A stretch of DNA of 64,000 nucleotides from Costus lasius (lineage: Eukaryota > Streptophyta > Magnoliopsida > Zingiberales > Costaceae), in NCBI GenBank assembly GCA_027563935.2, contig CM050450.1, positions 26,709,439 through 26,773,438 on the forward strand. Reading direction: 5' to 3'. Shown piece after piece: positions 26,001 through 41,100 of this stretch. Made by a program: the position numbers and the translations under genes. The number at the start of each line of letters is the position of its first letter. The first letter of the stretch is position 1. The notes below the pieces were generated by a model. The model had not been told where the DNA came from, searched no databases, and was given only the letters and a program-made list of their open reading frames with translations.

Positions 26001-29000
26001 GACATGGATGGTAACGTGGTTACCTATAAAGGCAGGCTAGTTGCGAAAGGTTTCAAACAAATCTACGGGATAGATTATGATGAAACTTTCTCACCTGTAG
26101 CCATGTTTAAGTCTATTCGGATTCTTTTCGCGATAGCTGCATATTATGATTATGAGATTTGGCAGATGGATGTGAAAACAGCTTTCCTTAATGGAAATCT
26201 GGATGAGGATGTGTATATGACACAACCAGAAGGTTTCACTAATCCAGCAGATCGTCATAAAATATGCAAGTTAAAGAAGTCTATTTATGGACTTAAACAA
26301 GCATCGAGAAGCTGGAACATTCGTTTTGATGAATCAGTCACTGAATTTGGTTTCATCAAGAACGAGGATGACCCGTGTGTATATAAGAGGTTTAGTGGGA
26401 GCGTGATTATTTTCCTAGTCCTCTACGTCGATGACATCTTGATCATTGGAAATGACATTCCTGAAATGCATGCTGTTAAAGCATGGCTGAGGAAATGTTT
26501 CCAGATGAAAGATCTAGGAGAAGCAGCCTATGTGTTAGGTGTGAAGATCTACAGGGATAGATCTAAGAGGCTTCTCGGGCTGTGCCAGAGTACTTACATC
26601 GATAAGGTCCTAGAGAGATTTCGCTTAGAGAATTCTAAGAAAGGATATCTTCCAGTCAGACATGGTCTGAATCTTTCGAAGAGTCAGTGTCCACAAACAC
26701 AGACTGAGAAAGATGAAATGAACAATACGCCTTATGCTTCGGCTATTGGTTCTATAATGTATGCGATGTTGTGTACTCGCCCAGACGTCGCTTACGGGTT
26801 AAGCGTGACCAGTCGTTACCAGAGTAATCCAGGTTTGGCGCACTGGATTGCAGTCAAGAACATCCTAAAATATCTGCGGAGGACCAAAGATATGTTCTTG
26901 ATATATGGTGGTCAGGAAGAACTCAGTATTGAAGGATATACTGACGCTTCGTTCCAGTCTGACCAGGATGATTTCCGATCGCAATCAGGCTATGTTTTTA
27001 GCTTGAATGGAGGTGCAGTGGTGTGGAAAAGTTTCAAACAGTCAACTGTTGCTGATTCCACAACAGAAGCCGAGTATGTCGCAGCCTCGGAAGCATCCAA
27101 GGAGGCAGTCTGGATTCGTAAGTTCGTGAGAGAACTTGGTGTTGTTCCTTCGTGTGCAGATCCTTTGGTTATCTTTTGTGATAACACTGGAGCAATCGCA
27201 CAAGCAAAGGAACCACGGTCGCACCAGAAGTCCAAGCACATACAGAGACGGTTTCATTTGATCAGGGAGATCATTGATCGTGGCGAGATCAAAGTATGCA
27301 AGGTTCATACAGACGACAATCTGGCAGACCCGCTTACCAAGCCTCTGGCGCAGCAGAAGCATGAGAAGCACTGTAATAATATGGGTTTGAAGTTTTTCAA
27401 CCATTAGATTAAGTGCAAGTGGGAGATTGTTGGGGTATGCCCTTAAGGCTAATGTTTGAGGCCTGTGGGAATGTAACAAGTATCATGTAATAAACTATTA
27501 TGTTTATAAAGGCATGGTTGTTATTCAGTTAGTTACATTGTCTGCTGCAATATATGTTCTTCTGAATAATGTCTCAAAGCTGTTCAGCTGGGCTGACATG
27601 CTGTTATGTCCTTAGTCGATGTATCTTGGTGAACATGAGACAACCTTGATATGGTTAAGACTAATATGTGTTCTGATCTTATAGGATGCTTCGAGCATGG
27701 AATAAGATGTAGACTCATGGGTACATGGGATGTACTGGACAGACCCTACTAGGATGTTCAGTTGTTTGTCACAACGTGAATATTCCTTGTATAAGACAAG
27801 TGGCACATTTCCTCTGACTTGAGATCACTTGTGTTTTCTAAATGATGATTGTCATTATTTTGAGTTAGTTCAATATCATTTGAAACATAATGATTATAGA
27901 CTATCTTGGATGGTGAGCTTGAGTCAGGTTAGGGCACTAGTGATAGACATAGGATTGCCGTCTCCTTGTTTAAGGAGTGTGATGTTCTAAAGGGGCCCCC
28001 TGGATGAGATGATTGAGAGAGTGTATGGCCATACCCAGGTGACAGTGTTCATCTGATCTAATCATGCTCATCATATTGGAGTTACAAGTTTGACAGACTT
28101 GTCCAATAAGAACATCCAGTGGCAAAGGAAATATGTATGCTTTGTGAAATGATTCACACTTGTGCTATGGTTTGGGTGTAGTCTTGGAAGACTCTTTCCT
28201 TTATATCGGGAGACAGTGATGTGTTGCTAGATACCCCTCACTGATCGTGATAATGTGAATTATCGTTACCGACATTTAAAGGAAACCCTTAGGGTCGCAC
28301 AATTTGATGATATGGCTTACTTAAGTCAGATCGTGTGGACTGAATTGTTTGGGTTCAGTTTTAAGGGATTTAATCTCTGATTGTAAGTGAGATCTGGTCT
28401 GATCATGTTTGATTGATTAGGGCTTGAGATCGGTAAGCTTCGATTGAGAGAATGGATGCCAGATCGGTCAGATCAGGGGCATTAAAGAGATCGACGGTTA
28501 GATCTAAAGCCTTAGGGTTTATTTGATCTAGGCCTTGTCGCTTGGCTTGGTTGGTTCTTAAACCGAACCAATTGAACCAGCTCACTAAAAGAGCGCTTGG
28601 TTCATAGGGAGAGGAGTGGGCGACGAGTTCACATAGCGTGAACGTTGGGATGAGGAGAGGTTACTATTTTTAGTAACCATGATCTCCATGTCGAGTGGGC
28701 ACTCATCCGAAATAGAGTATCCTCTATTTTCGCCAATTCACTTATTCCTCTCGAAAGTTTTTTCCTCTCGACTTGGTGTGCGGCGACGCTTGAAGGTTGA
28801 GGAGGATTCGGCCAAGGAGAAAGACATCTCTTTTCCCTTCACTCGACAAGGACCTCTTGGAACCTTGCTAGCACAAGGAGCACCAAGAGAGATAGCAACA
28901 TCATCTTGTGTGTGACGACAAGGAGAAGATCTACTTTGATCTTTGCTTCCAAGGAAACATCTTTCCATGGCGATGGTATGAATGTTTTCTTATTGTTATC

Positions 29001-29129
29001 AAGTTGATCTTTTGCATGCGTATCGATCTTATAACCCTAATTCCGCAAGAGAACAATTTTATGCGCCATATGCTCTAAGGGTTATGCTCCCCCATGAAGG
29101 GGACCCCCCTTATTTAAGGGGTTCTTTCA
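20010..29129 (+). mobile_element. Ty1/copia LTR retrotransposon, nearly intact, 9.1 kb
   Basis: CGTAC flanks the element at 20005-20009 and 29130-29134. LTRs of 1702 bases (TGTTGGGG...TTCTTTCA) appear identical, with a constant offset of 7418 bases throughout. Order is LTR, Met primer site, a 1.8-kb leader, gag-protease, integrase-RT-RNase H, purine tract, LTR. Domain order (integrase before RT) is copia. Long LTRs and a long leader suggest a Tork/Angela-type lineage, but that assignment is a guess. One base missing near 24580-24583 separates gag-protease from pol. Confidence 0.97.
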
Positions 29130-32100
29130 CGTACGAAGATTTTGCCCACCGACTGCGTCCGAAGAAACCGCTGAAGAAGCCGCTCTGCCGATTTGGTTGC
29201 CGCCTTCTCTTCATGCCGGCAACACTGCTGGAGACCATATCTTCTGCTGGGAGAAGCAAAGACGCCTGCTCACATCCATCGCTGAAGCCAACACCCGCAT
29301 CACGCTGCCACTCGCGTTTATCGGCTGCCTCCCTCTGTTCGTTTCTAAATTGGGTGTTGACCCAATTTATTAACTAGAATTCGGGCTTCTCCAGCGTCGC
29401 TACATCGTGGGCTTGGGCTGTGGCCCAGGCCTGGCCTTCCTGATTTAGGCGTTACAGATATAAGAATGTATGATCACCTCAAGTCAAAGGATTCCATATA
29501 CCATTATTACTATGAAAATTAGGGTGATTAAATAGTTCAATAAATTTAGTTTTTATTGATTTATCTATATTGTCAATAAAAATGGTTTAGTAAATTTGAT
29601 ATCGGTAATAGTATTTTTTTTTTGTTAGTGTTTATGCCCTAGGACCTCAGGATGGTCCATTGGGATATGTGGGAGCTTGATGACATCTCTGGTCTTGTAT
29701 GTTGGGGACATACAGATCATCAAAGACGATATCCTGATCGAGAAATGTCTTTTGATGAATGACTTAGTGAACATCACCTATGGGGTAGGTGTGTGAGTTT
29801 TTGGATAAGTCCAAGAAACTCCAAGTGCCAAATCAGATAACATACATCGATGATGGTATGTTATAGACCAGATGTGGTTTGTGCCGAGAGCATAACTAAT
29901 TGATACTAGGTCCAATCCATGTGCATGGCACTGGATAAGGAATGAAGAACACACTTTGGTTCTATGTAGAACTAAAAGATGGTTCTTGGTTAGTAATGAC
30001 AGGAAAAGCTCAGTGGATTCACTTGGCAGCTTGTTCCAGTCAGACCAATGACAGTCTAGCTGTTTCTGTAGTGGTGCTGGAAGCTTTGGGAGATTCAGAG
30101 TAGACTACTTGAAAGCAGAGTATGCAAGTGCTTTTGGGAAGTAGTGGGAGTTCTTTGTTGAACCTCGCAGGCATACTCAGATGCTTATATCTTGTCTTGG
30201 GGATAGAGGTACTTGATATATAGCAGATATGAACACTGATACAATCGTGATAGGCCCATAGACCGATGCTCTGGCGCAGTAGGAGCGTGGCAGGTCGTGC
30301 TTAGCACACAGTGTTGAGGTTGCTCAATGCAAGGTTCTAGTGCAAGTGGGAGATTGTTAGTGTTTATGCCCTAGGACCTCAGGATGGTCCATTGGGATAG
30401 GTATATCACATCTAGTTGATACATGAGTTATCCTGGCATTGTCTTTATCATGCAAGTTTGTACATCTGCGCATATGTACATTTGCATATACAATGTCCCT
30501 AAGAGATAGATTTTATCTAGTCTCTGTGTTTATCCCTGGTCGAGAATCATGGTGGATATGGGACAGCTATGATTCGCTTGAGACTAGTATATGCGCTGGT
30601 TGAGCACAGGTTGCTAACGCAGGCATATGGGTATATCAAGGGGGATATACTGGATCGACCCGCCGTGAGGATTCATCTCAGTGTCATGAGATGAATATCA
30701 TAGTGATAGAGTTGCGCTTGTCCTAGACTTGATGGCATTGGTATCTCTATATAGTGATTGATGTACTTTGATGCAACCTAACGCTTCGTCGTAAAAGGGA
30801 AGTCATAACGGTTGTCATTGGGTATGTCATAACCTACATGAGGGATTCAATGTGCCAATAGAGGATTTTCCCCTTCCTTATGGGGAAGCTTGATTGTCTA
30901 TGGCGCCCTATATGGATGACTGAAAGTGTATGGCCATACCCAGGTGAGAACCTAATTTAGTCATGCTATATTATTGGGATTAACAAGTGTGACACACTTG
31001 CCCAATCTAGACATCAGTTGGCAAAAGGACAAGGCTGCACTTGTACTTTGTCGCAGTTTTAGGGGATGTCGATGATGACACCATTCTGATGACTTGGGTA
31101 GCAATGATGTACTGCTAGGTGCCACTCATTGCTTGTGATAATTTAGTCATCACTGCCAATGTCTGAAGAACCTACAGGGTCGAACACCTTGACACTCGAG
31201 TTCTCATATCGATCGTTTAGCCTCTGATCGAATCATTTTGTGATTTGGATCTTTTGGGGAACTGATGCATTGAGACTTTTATAGAGAGGATGATATTTTC
31301 TTTTAGTTCATGTTTGACCACTAGTTGACTCTAGTGGACCACGTTTGACCTCTGTTGACCTATGTTGTCAAAATGAGTCAAACAAGGGTCTGGGTGCAAG
31401 TTTGGGCTTGGCACATTAGTCACATGAATAAAATAAAATTATTAATTGGCAAGAGAATTTTTCTCTTGGCTAAATAATAAGCCTGGGCGCAATTTATAAT
31501 TAATTGCGTCTGCGGGGATTCGATCCCATGATGCTTAATTGTGAGTAGGCGCCTATGCTTGGGCGCATTTACAATTAATTACATATCCGAGGATTTGAAC
31601 TCATGACGCATAATTGTGAGTAGGCGCCTATGCTCATTATCCCACATGGGAAGTATTTCCAGTGTGCGTCTGGCTCTGCTATTATAAATAAAGAGGCCCA
31701 CCTGGGAGATTCTTTTGTACCAGACTCTTCTCTTGTCTCTAGTTGTTTCCTCCCCTCTGCTCCTTGGCGTGAGGGTCTAGGAGGTGACGACAGTAAAAGT
31801 TTTTTGGCATCAAAGGTTGGGACAAGTGGTAGTGCTACCCACTCCTTGTCGCCAACATCCCTTCTTCTCCTTGGCAATGGCACAAGTTGAGAAGGCTAGA
31901 GGCGTGGATCTCATCTTCCGGGGCTAGCACCCAGTGCGGAGATTGGAGAGGATTCGAGGAGTCCGTGTGTGCGCGATTGCAGAGGACGGGCCCTTGCACG
32001 TCTTTATCATCTGCCACTTCTAAAAGTTGCTTGATAAGGTACTGCCCCTATCACATCCCTTGTATTCTTCATAAGTCAGTCCTTGTTGAATTAGGAATCT

Positions 32101-35100
32101 CGTTTCGGGCTCGCTTCTGCTGTTTTCGTTTTCTTATAGCCCAGGGATTCCCAACAGTGGTATCAGAGGCAGGTTACGAGATACATCGGTGTATTGGTTT
32201 TTTCTAGCATGCACATTGCATAGAATTTTTTTTTAAAAATCTTTATGCCATGTTTTATGTGTAGAAAAATAGTAGGTTTGTTATTTCTCGCTCTTATGAA
32301 ATTCATGATTTTCGGTTTCTACACATGGGGATAGACCCTATGTGTGAGAATTTATTTCTCCTCATATTCATGGGATAGACCCACGATGTGAGACTTGTAT
32401 CTAGATTTCGGGCCATGGACTGGGAGATTGCCCTAATCCGTACAAGTTAGGGATTACAAGTGGCATCGATAATCAGGGTATATATGGCCACTTATAGATT
32501 CCTGAGAGAAAACGAAAGATCTGAATTTTCGATAAGATCGTGGAGATTTAACGAACATGTTTTTTTAATGAAAAACTAAAATCTGGTTATGTAGTTTTTC
32601 ATTGCATATAGAAAAGCATGTCTTAAGTGTTTTTCCTTATGCATTTGATATGATTAAAGACAAGCCCTATTGCCATGCCTGTGATGTATCAATGTGAGGC
32701 CTGCGTGCCGACTTTCAATCCTGTGTTTTCAATTTTACATTGTAAATCAAATAGAAAGCTTTGATGACATTCTATGGCGTTTTCCTCTCTCTCTCCCTTG
32801 CGCATCTCTCAAGGTGGCGCAACTCTCACCTAGCCGAACCCTAGGGTGGCTTCTAGGGTTAAACCTAGGGGCGCATCTAAGGGGGTGGCGGCTAGGGTTA
32901 GGGTTGGCACACCTCACCTCTAGGTGGTGCATCCCCTTGTTTGACCTAACCTTGAAGTAAATTCTAGGGTTACCTAGTTGGTTCACTTAAGGGATGATGG
33001 TTGGATAAGGAGATGATGCAACCTAGTCAAGCAAGCCACCTAAGGGGGCTGATCTAACTCTTTGACCAAACCTTGATGCCTTCTAGGTCTCCTAGTGGCG
33101 CATATTGAGGTTCAAGGGTTGAGGAAGAGGATTGGCGCTCCAAGCTTGCAAAGGGTTGGTCTTCTATCATTAGCCAAGAGCTTGAAGGTCCATTTGACTC
33201 TTCTTAAGTTCATGGGTTGATGGAGGAAGGTCGAGCGCCAATGATGCTTGATGGCACATCCAAGCAAAGGGGGCGCACCTCTAGGTGGCGCACCTTGCAA
33301 AGGATGATTCGTATCAAGCATTGAGGTGAGATACCTAGCATAGAGATGGCACATGGATGTTTGGCCGAACCCTAGGAGGAGCCTAGGGCTTGCGAGCTAT
33401 CGTCCAGGAAGAGATATGAGTTGGCCGAATCCTAGGAGGAGCCTAGGATTTGTGAGCTAGCTCACGGAGAAGACTCGGGCTGGCCGAACCTAAAGGGGGT
33501 CTAGGGTTTTCCTGGATGGTGCCTTTGGGGTTCGCGAGCTGACCCATGGAGCTGAAGACCTAGGTGGCGCACCTCGGGGCCTTGGAGCAGAGCCCTTAGT
33601 GTCACGCCCTAGATTCTGTCCTAAATTTTTGCCTCAAAATCTGAGCGTGATGGCGCAATCTACCCACCCTCTGTGTAAATTGCCAGCCTACACTCTATGC
33701 GGAAATAACCAAGATCACTAGCACGGACAAAAGCTCCTCTGAATCCACTGCGCTCTCAGGGCTGAGCTCTGATGGTACTGAGCTCCAAGGCTGATCTGTG
33801 ATGGCAATGATCCTAGCCTTCTCCTAATCCTAGACCTAGGTCAATAAGTGGCGAAGATAAAAGAGGGAACTACTTGATGCTTCTACTTAAGTGATGATGG
33901 ACTGATCATGGCACGAGGTGGTAGGCCTTATGTGCATTCATCTGGGAATGTTAGATTCGGCCTCATGCATGAGTATCACAATACAGTCTGGGCTGGTCAC
34001 CCAGGAGGGAAGCACATGTTTGCACTATTGAGTAGAGCTTGGTACTGGCCGGGGATGAAGGAGGATGTAGAACATTATGTGAGGACTTGTCTTGTCTGCC
34101 AACAAGACAAGGTTGAGAGGAAAAAGGAGGCAGGACTGTTACAGCCCTTGCCTATTCTAGAGAAACCATTTGATTCTGTGTTTATGGATTTCATCACCCA
34201 TTTTCCCCGTGTGGAAGGAATGACATTTGTGTTTGTGGTAGTTGACAGATGTTCAAAGTATGCTGTGTTTGCACCTGCACCGGAGCCATGCACTGCAGAG
34301 GTGACGGCTAATCTGTTTATGACACATGTGGTGAAATATTTTGATTTACCCAAGGAGATCATTAGTGACAGAGATCCTAGGTTCACTAGGAGATTCTAGT
34401 CTTCATTGTTCAAGAAATTGGGTACTGATTTGAAAATGTCAACAGCATACCATCCATAGACTGATGGTCAGACAGAGAGGATCAATGCTTTGCTTGAGGG
34501 GTATCTCAGACATTTTATTTCTTCGACTCAGAAGAATTGGATTAGACTGTTGGATACAGCCCAGTTTGCATACAATATCCAAGTCTCTTCTGCCACAGGG
34601 AAGAGTCCTTTTGAGACAGTGTTAGGGTGGCAGCCTATGACACCTGTGGATACACTGAATAAGAGTCTAGAGGGGAAATGCCAAGCAGCTACTAAATTTG
34701 TTGAAGATAGAACTGAGCTATGGCAGGAAGCTCGTGATAGCTTGCAGGAAGCTTGAAACATAATGGTACTATATGCAAACAGAGACAGAAGACATCTTGA
34801 GTTTGATGTGGGTGACTTGGTGTTACTCAAACTCACCCCACAGATGTGGAGAAAGACTGAAGCCCGCATTTATCATAGAGGTCTTGTGAGAAGGTATGAA
34901 GGGCCTTTCAAGATCATTAAGAGGGTTGGAGCTGTTGCTTATAAACTCCAGTTACCACCATGGCTACAGTTTTATCCCACATTCCATGTCAGTCTATTGA
35001 AGAAGTATCATCCTGATAGTAGACATCCAGACCGTGGAGAGGAAAGAAGACAACCAGCCCAAGGGAAAGTTGAGCATGGTAGGAGGCCATTGAAGATTCT

Positions 35101-38100
35101 AGATCATAGAGTCTATGTATCTAGTGGGCCCAGTGGGCGAAAGACTGAATTTTTAGTCCAGTGGTTGGACGAGACAGTTGAAGATGCAACTTGGGAAAAA
35201 GCCACGGATTTGGAACAGTATGAAGGGTTGTTGAGGCAGTATGAGAAGTTCCTAGCATCGAGGGCGAATGCTAATTCAGGTGGGGGAGAATTGTGACGCC
35301 CGGGGTACTTTGGGTACTACCCCGCCTATCCCATGGACTCATGGAGGTTATGAGTAGGGATGAAGGGGGTAAAGTTGGAGAAGAGCATGAGAAGTAGTGA
35401 AATTAGGATGCTAATTCTTGTGTTATGATGTTTTGCAGGTACATGGCAAGGAGCATGTTCATTGCAAAAATATAAGGGTCAATGTAGGAGGCTACATGGA
35501 CCATGGTGCATCATCAAAGGCTTGTATAGAGGTGTACAAGCATTGCAAAAAAATATATCATGGGTGAGATTCGAACCCAAGACCTATGGAGAGCCAAAGA
35601 CTTATGTTGCATGAGAGGGCCAACCCAAGCTTGTGTCATTCGTTGAAGTAAAAGAGGGCGCCATCTTGATAAAGGCTTCTTCATCCATATGGCCCAAATC
35701 ACTTAAGCAAAAGGGGATCTCGATTTTGGGGGCTGAAATCAATTGGAATCGGATTGGGGATCTTGGAGGCGACTTGGAGAAGACTTGGGCGACATCTTCT
35801 TCCCATCTTCATCCATGGCCGACCTGGCGAGAGCTTGAGGGAGCTTGCTCATCTTCATCCCTTCCCCATTCATTTGGAGCTTGGTGGCGAGTGCTTGAGA
35901 GGAGTTCATCCATTCGGCCATCATCTTCCACCTTGGCCGAGAGTAGCTTGGAGCTTGTTGGTGGCGGATTGCTTGAGGGAGCTCATCCTTCCACCTTTGG
36001 CCGAAAGTTCATCCACCATTGGAGCTTGGTGGCGGTTGATTCAGAGGGTTTCACTCATTCATCCATCTTGGCCGAGTGCAGCCTTGAGCTTGGCGTGTTC
36101 TCCTTGGAGGAAGGAGGACCGGTTTGCTTGGAGGAGCTAGGGAGGCCGGCGGCCATCTCTTTGGGGGCGCCACCTTCATCCATCCATCCACTTTTGGGGC
36201 GGCACCTTGCTGTCCACATTGGAGGGCTGAGCACTTCCTTGGAGTTAAGGAGTGTAAAGGAGCATCAAAACCACCTAGGATGGCGATCCTAGGGTGGAGC
36301 CTCAAGCACTTGTGCTTGAGGAGCTTTTGGAGGAAGACCGGCGACATCTAGAGGAGGGGGCTGATCTTCATCCTCACATTATATTAGCGTTGGAGTGGTA
36401 TAAACACTATCTTTACTTATGTTATTGTTTGTAATAACCTTGTAAGAATATTAGAACATCTTGTGTTGATTATAGTTTATTGTTTGGTATCTCTACCCAC
36501 ATTGGGAGAGGCCTTCTGCTCATACCTGAGGGTTGTTCCTTGGAGGAGTTAGCTTTATCGTTCGGTGTGTTTAGCTTGTGACTTGTGCAAGCGCCGTGCT
36601 TGTACAAGAAGCTCACTCGCTGTGTAGTAGTCGATATCTGTATTAGGGTTTTGGGCATATGTCTAGTGCCCTTTACTTGTGACTGCCAACGTGTGTGTTG
36701 TCATTTACAGGGCACTTAAGTCTAAGGCCGTCTTTAAGTGTGCATATGGGGTTGAGAAGCAACATGTGCTTGCCACCCGCCACTTATTGACCTAGGTCTA
36801 GGATTAGGAGAAGGCTAGGATCATTGCCATCACAGATTAGCCTTGGAGCTCAGTACCATCAGAGCTCAGCCCTGAGAGCGCAGTGGATTCAGAGGAGCTT
36901 TTGTCCGTGCTAGTGATCTTGGTTATTTCCGCATAGAGTGTAGGCTGGCAATTTACACAGAGGGAGTGTAGATTGCGCCATCACGCTCAGATTTTGAGGC
37001 AAAAATTTAGGACAGAATTTTGGGCGTGACACTTAGGGCACTCAGGGATGAACTAAGGACTTGTTGGCATGGACCCATGGCTCATTGCCCTTGGTAGTGC
37101 TAGGTGGCTAGGACTAGGTTTAGGGGCTTGTTACCCATGCTTTGGGCTATGATCACATCATATTTACTGTTTTTTGCTTCAGCATGCCTTTACTGCTTTG
37201 TTTTATTCCACCATAGGATTGCATGCCTATATTGGTAGAATAAGATAAAAATTTGTGGTGCCGAGACCATAAAAATCCTCACAAAATTATTTCAAGTCTC
37301 GTTTTGCCTTCTGACGCGTAACCCTCATCAAACTGTCGATCAATGGTGTTGTGCACTATTTCCCACCTCCGTGGGACACACCCATTTATCTTCAGGAGGC
37401 GTGTGGTGACAATGATTTCCCCAGTCTGGTTAAAACTCTAGACGCGCCTTCCGCAAGGAAATCGTTGGCCCTGGGTATAACGGTCAGGTCGGACTTGACT
37501 AGACTTTTCATATCTTGTGGTTCACATGATGAAATTTCTAGAGGCACCCTTAAGAAGTTAAGGCTTTGTGTTGTATCCAGCCTCCGTTGGACACAAAGTG
37601 CTTGAACTGTCTTAAGAAGGGGAATTGCCGAGTTGCAATTGGCCAGGGGCCTACCTCGGGAAGCATGCGTCACCTTGTGCAGTACATCCCACCTCCGTGG
37701 GACGCAAGGCCGTGTACGAAATGAGGATCCCATCTCACTAAGGAAGTCGGGCGACTTCTCGATCGATTTTGAGGATTATCGATTCGAATAAAATAGTGAG
37801 AAACAATCATTTATAAAAGGCCAGAATAAATGATTGAAATGTGATACTGATATGCTCTTGTTTGTATTGTAGATGACTTCTACAAGCAATTACAATAGCG
37901 GACTGTCATTCCGTTCCTTCCTTGAGAGGGAGAAGTTGACTAGAGTTAACTTCATGGACTGGTACCGGCACTTGAGGATAATCCTTAAGTAGGAGAAGAA
38001 ACTGTATGTCTTATAGCAAGCGCTCCTCCTCAACCGTCATCCACAGCCCGCACGGCTGAACGGGATGCTTTTCGCAAGCATTAGGATGATGCCCTAGATG

Positions 38101-41100
38101 TTGGCTGCCTTATGTTAGCCACGATGTCATCCGAGTTGCAGATGCAGTATGAGGATCAGAATGCATTTCAGATCATCTCGCATCTAAAGCAACTATTCGA
38201 GTCGTAGGCTAGAACAGAAAGGTTTGAAACATCTAAGGCTGCTTTTCAGTGCAAGATGCCTGAAGGTGCTCCAGTGGGACCACATGTACTCAAGTTGCTT
38301 GGGTACTTGTCGCATCTCACTAGGCTTGGACACCCGATGGATCAGGATGTGGCTACAGACCTTATCCTGCAGTCGCTACCTCCGAGTTATAGCTCTTTTA
38401 TCATTAACTTCAATATGAACAAAATTGCTTGTACTCATGAGGAGCTGCTTAAACTGTTGGAATCGACCGAGAAGGAAATGGTCAGGTCCAAACCCAAGTT
38501 CGTTCTTATAGTCTCCAAGGACAGTAAGAAGCGGAAAAGGGGGGTAAGGGCAAGTCCAAGGCCAAGGCAATGAAGAAAGGCAGGGTGAGGGAGAACAAGT
38601 GCTTCAACTGTGGCCAGGAGGGCCATTGGCGCAAAGACTGCAAGCATCCTCAGAAAGAGATGAAGAGAAGTAGCCCTTCGTCTTCAGGCTCAGGTAATTT
38701 TATTACCAAATCCTACATTGTCTATTTCCGTACATGGGTATTCTCTACCGCATGGTGAGACTGATATTTGCAAAAATATGCAGGAGCTCCAGAGAAATAG
38801 GACATGGATGACAGTAAGAAGATCCTGCTGGAGCATTGATGCTGCCGAGCTATTTTTTCTTTTGTCATTGATAGGATTATTTTATTTTTGCAAACATGTA
38901 ATTGACATTGTATCTGTTCCTTGGGAATAGAGATATTTGGAATAAAGGAATTTATTATTCTTTTCATTTGCAAATCTTTTGTCATTACATTGTGCAAAAA
39001 TAATGAGGTAATAAAATAACTTGAATTAAATAAGTGGTTCAAATTGAATGCTAATCTTCTGACCCAGACATTTTATCATAAACAAGTAATGCATCCACTG
39101 ACTTCATGCACATGAATTCTTGGATTCGAACTCCTTCTAGGAGATTGACTATCTTAACCTCTTTCGAGATGTTGTAGTTGGGCAAAAGACTAGTTTGCTG
39201 ATAAATGTTTTTCACCAAGTGAGGTGAAGTGGACTAAACGGTCAAAAGATAGGAATTCATGATAACCAAAATATTTATGGAACCAGCTTATCAAAATTAA
39301 TAAGTGATCTTCAGTCCAGGTTGGATGAAGAGTACTTGAGCCACAGGTGACTATCATAGTGAGTATGAGGTTTGCTCATAGCTCATAACTCCTGAAGAAC
39401 ACCTTGGCAGGTGGTTCTAGTGGGAGGAATTGAAAGTCATCCATATCTCTACTGAGGTTATGCTGATAGTTTCTTCAACACTGAACTATTTCGTCTTAAA
39501 TGTATCTCTAAGTAAGGAGATGACATGACTAATTATCAGGCTCTATAGATGTGAGACTTTGGGGGTCATACATCTGAATCTAGTGATATAGAATCAAGAT
39601 CTGATAAATGTAGGTGAAGTATCCTAAATTGACTTAGGGATACTAATTTCCATAGATCCACAGGAAAACAAATGATTGTTGCTCTTGATGCTAGTTTTCT
39701 TGGAAATGCATTTCCTTGAAAATGGCAAGTGGGAGGAAATTATGACTTGGATTCAGTCCAAGGTCAGCCACCTAGCACAGATAGTCAAAGATGAAATTTG
39801 AGCCTCGTATATAGGTTGTGGGGCAACCTAGGTTCAAAAAGTATGGGAAAAAGGCTGAATCGATTCATGTGTGCTAGTGTTATGGGTAACTCCTAACTTG
39901 GACAAAGAATCTTCACCTTATAGTACCTGAGTTTAGTGGGAGCTTGATGACATCTCTGGTCTTGTATGTTGGGGACATACAGATCATCAAAGATGATATC
40001 CTGATCCTTCACTTAGTGAATAGATGATTGGGAAATGTCTTGTGATGAATGACTTAGTGAACATCACCTATGGGGTAGGTGTGTGAGTTTTTGGATAAGT
40101 CCAAGAAACTCCAAGTACCAAGTCAGATAACATACATCGATGATGGTATGTTATAGACCAGATGTGGTTTGTGCCGAGAGCATAATTAATTGATACTAGG
40201 TCCAATCCAGGTGCATGGCACTGGATAAGGAATGAAGAACACACTTTGGTTCTATGTAGAACAAAAAGATGGTTCTTGGTCAGTAATGACAGGAAAAGCT
40301 CAGTTGATTCACTTGGCAGCTTGTTCCAGTCAGACCAATGATAGTCTAGCTGTTCCTGTAGTGGTGCTAGAAGCTTTGGGAGCTTCAGAGCAGGCTACTT
40401 GAAAGTAGAGCAAGTGCTTTTGGGAAGTAGTGGGAGTTCTTTGTTGAACCTCGCAGGCATACTCAGATGCTTATATCTTGTCTTGGGGACATAGGTACTT
40501 GATATATAGTAGATATGAACACTGATACAGTCGTGATAGGCCCATAGACCGATGCTCTGGCGCAGCAGGAGCGTGGTAGGTCGTGCTTAGGACACGGTGT
40601 TGAGGTTGCTCAATGCAAGGTCCTAGTGCAAGTGGGAGAGTGTTAGTGTTTATGCCCTAGGACCTCAGGATGGTCCATTGGGATATGTGTATCACATCTA
40701 GTTGATAGATGAGTTATCCTGGCATTGTCGTTGTCATGCAAGTTTGTACATCTGTGCATATGTACATTTGCATATACAATGTCCCTAAGAGATAGATTTT
40801 ATCTAGTCTCTGTGTTTATCCCTGGTCGAAAATCATGGTGGATATGAGACAACTATGATTCGCTTGAGACTAGTATATGCACTGGTTGAGCACGGGTTGC
40901 TAACGCAGGCATATGGGTATGTCAAGGGGGATATACTGGATCGACCCGCCGTGAGGATTCATCTCAGTGTCACGAGATGAATATCATAGTGATAGAGTTG
41001 CGCTTGTCCTAGACTTGAGGGCATTGGTATCTCTATATAGTGATTGATGTACTTTGATAAAACCTAACGCTTCGCCGTAAAAGGGAAGTCATAACAGTTG

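Larger units (their letters stand above)
16473..29456 (-). mobile_element. non-autonomous gypsy element (gag-protease only), split by a copia insertion
   Basis: The left LTR is 16473-17556 (TGTCACGCC...GCATTACA). The right LTR starts at 19276 with the same sequence, is cut at 20009 by the copia element, and resumes at 29135-29456. The internal part (17557-19275) is only 1.7 kb. It starts, on the minus strand, with a worn Met primer site (19262-19275, TATTAGAGG for TATCAGAGG) and ends in a purine tract GGGTGGGGGGAGAA (17557-17571). No matching target duplication was found (ATTAG left, GATAT right). It lacks RT and integrase. Confidence 0.8.
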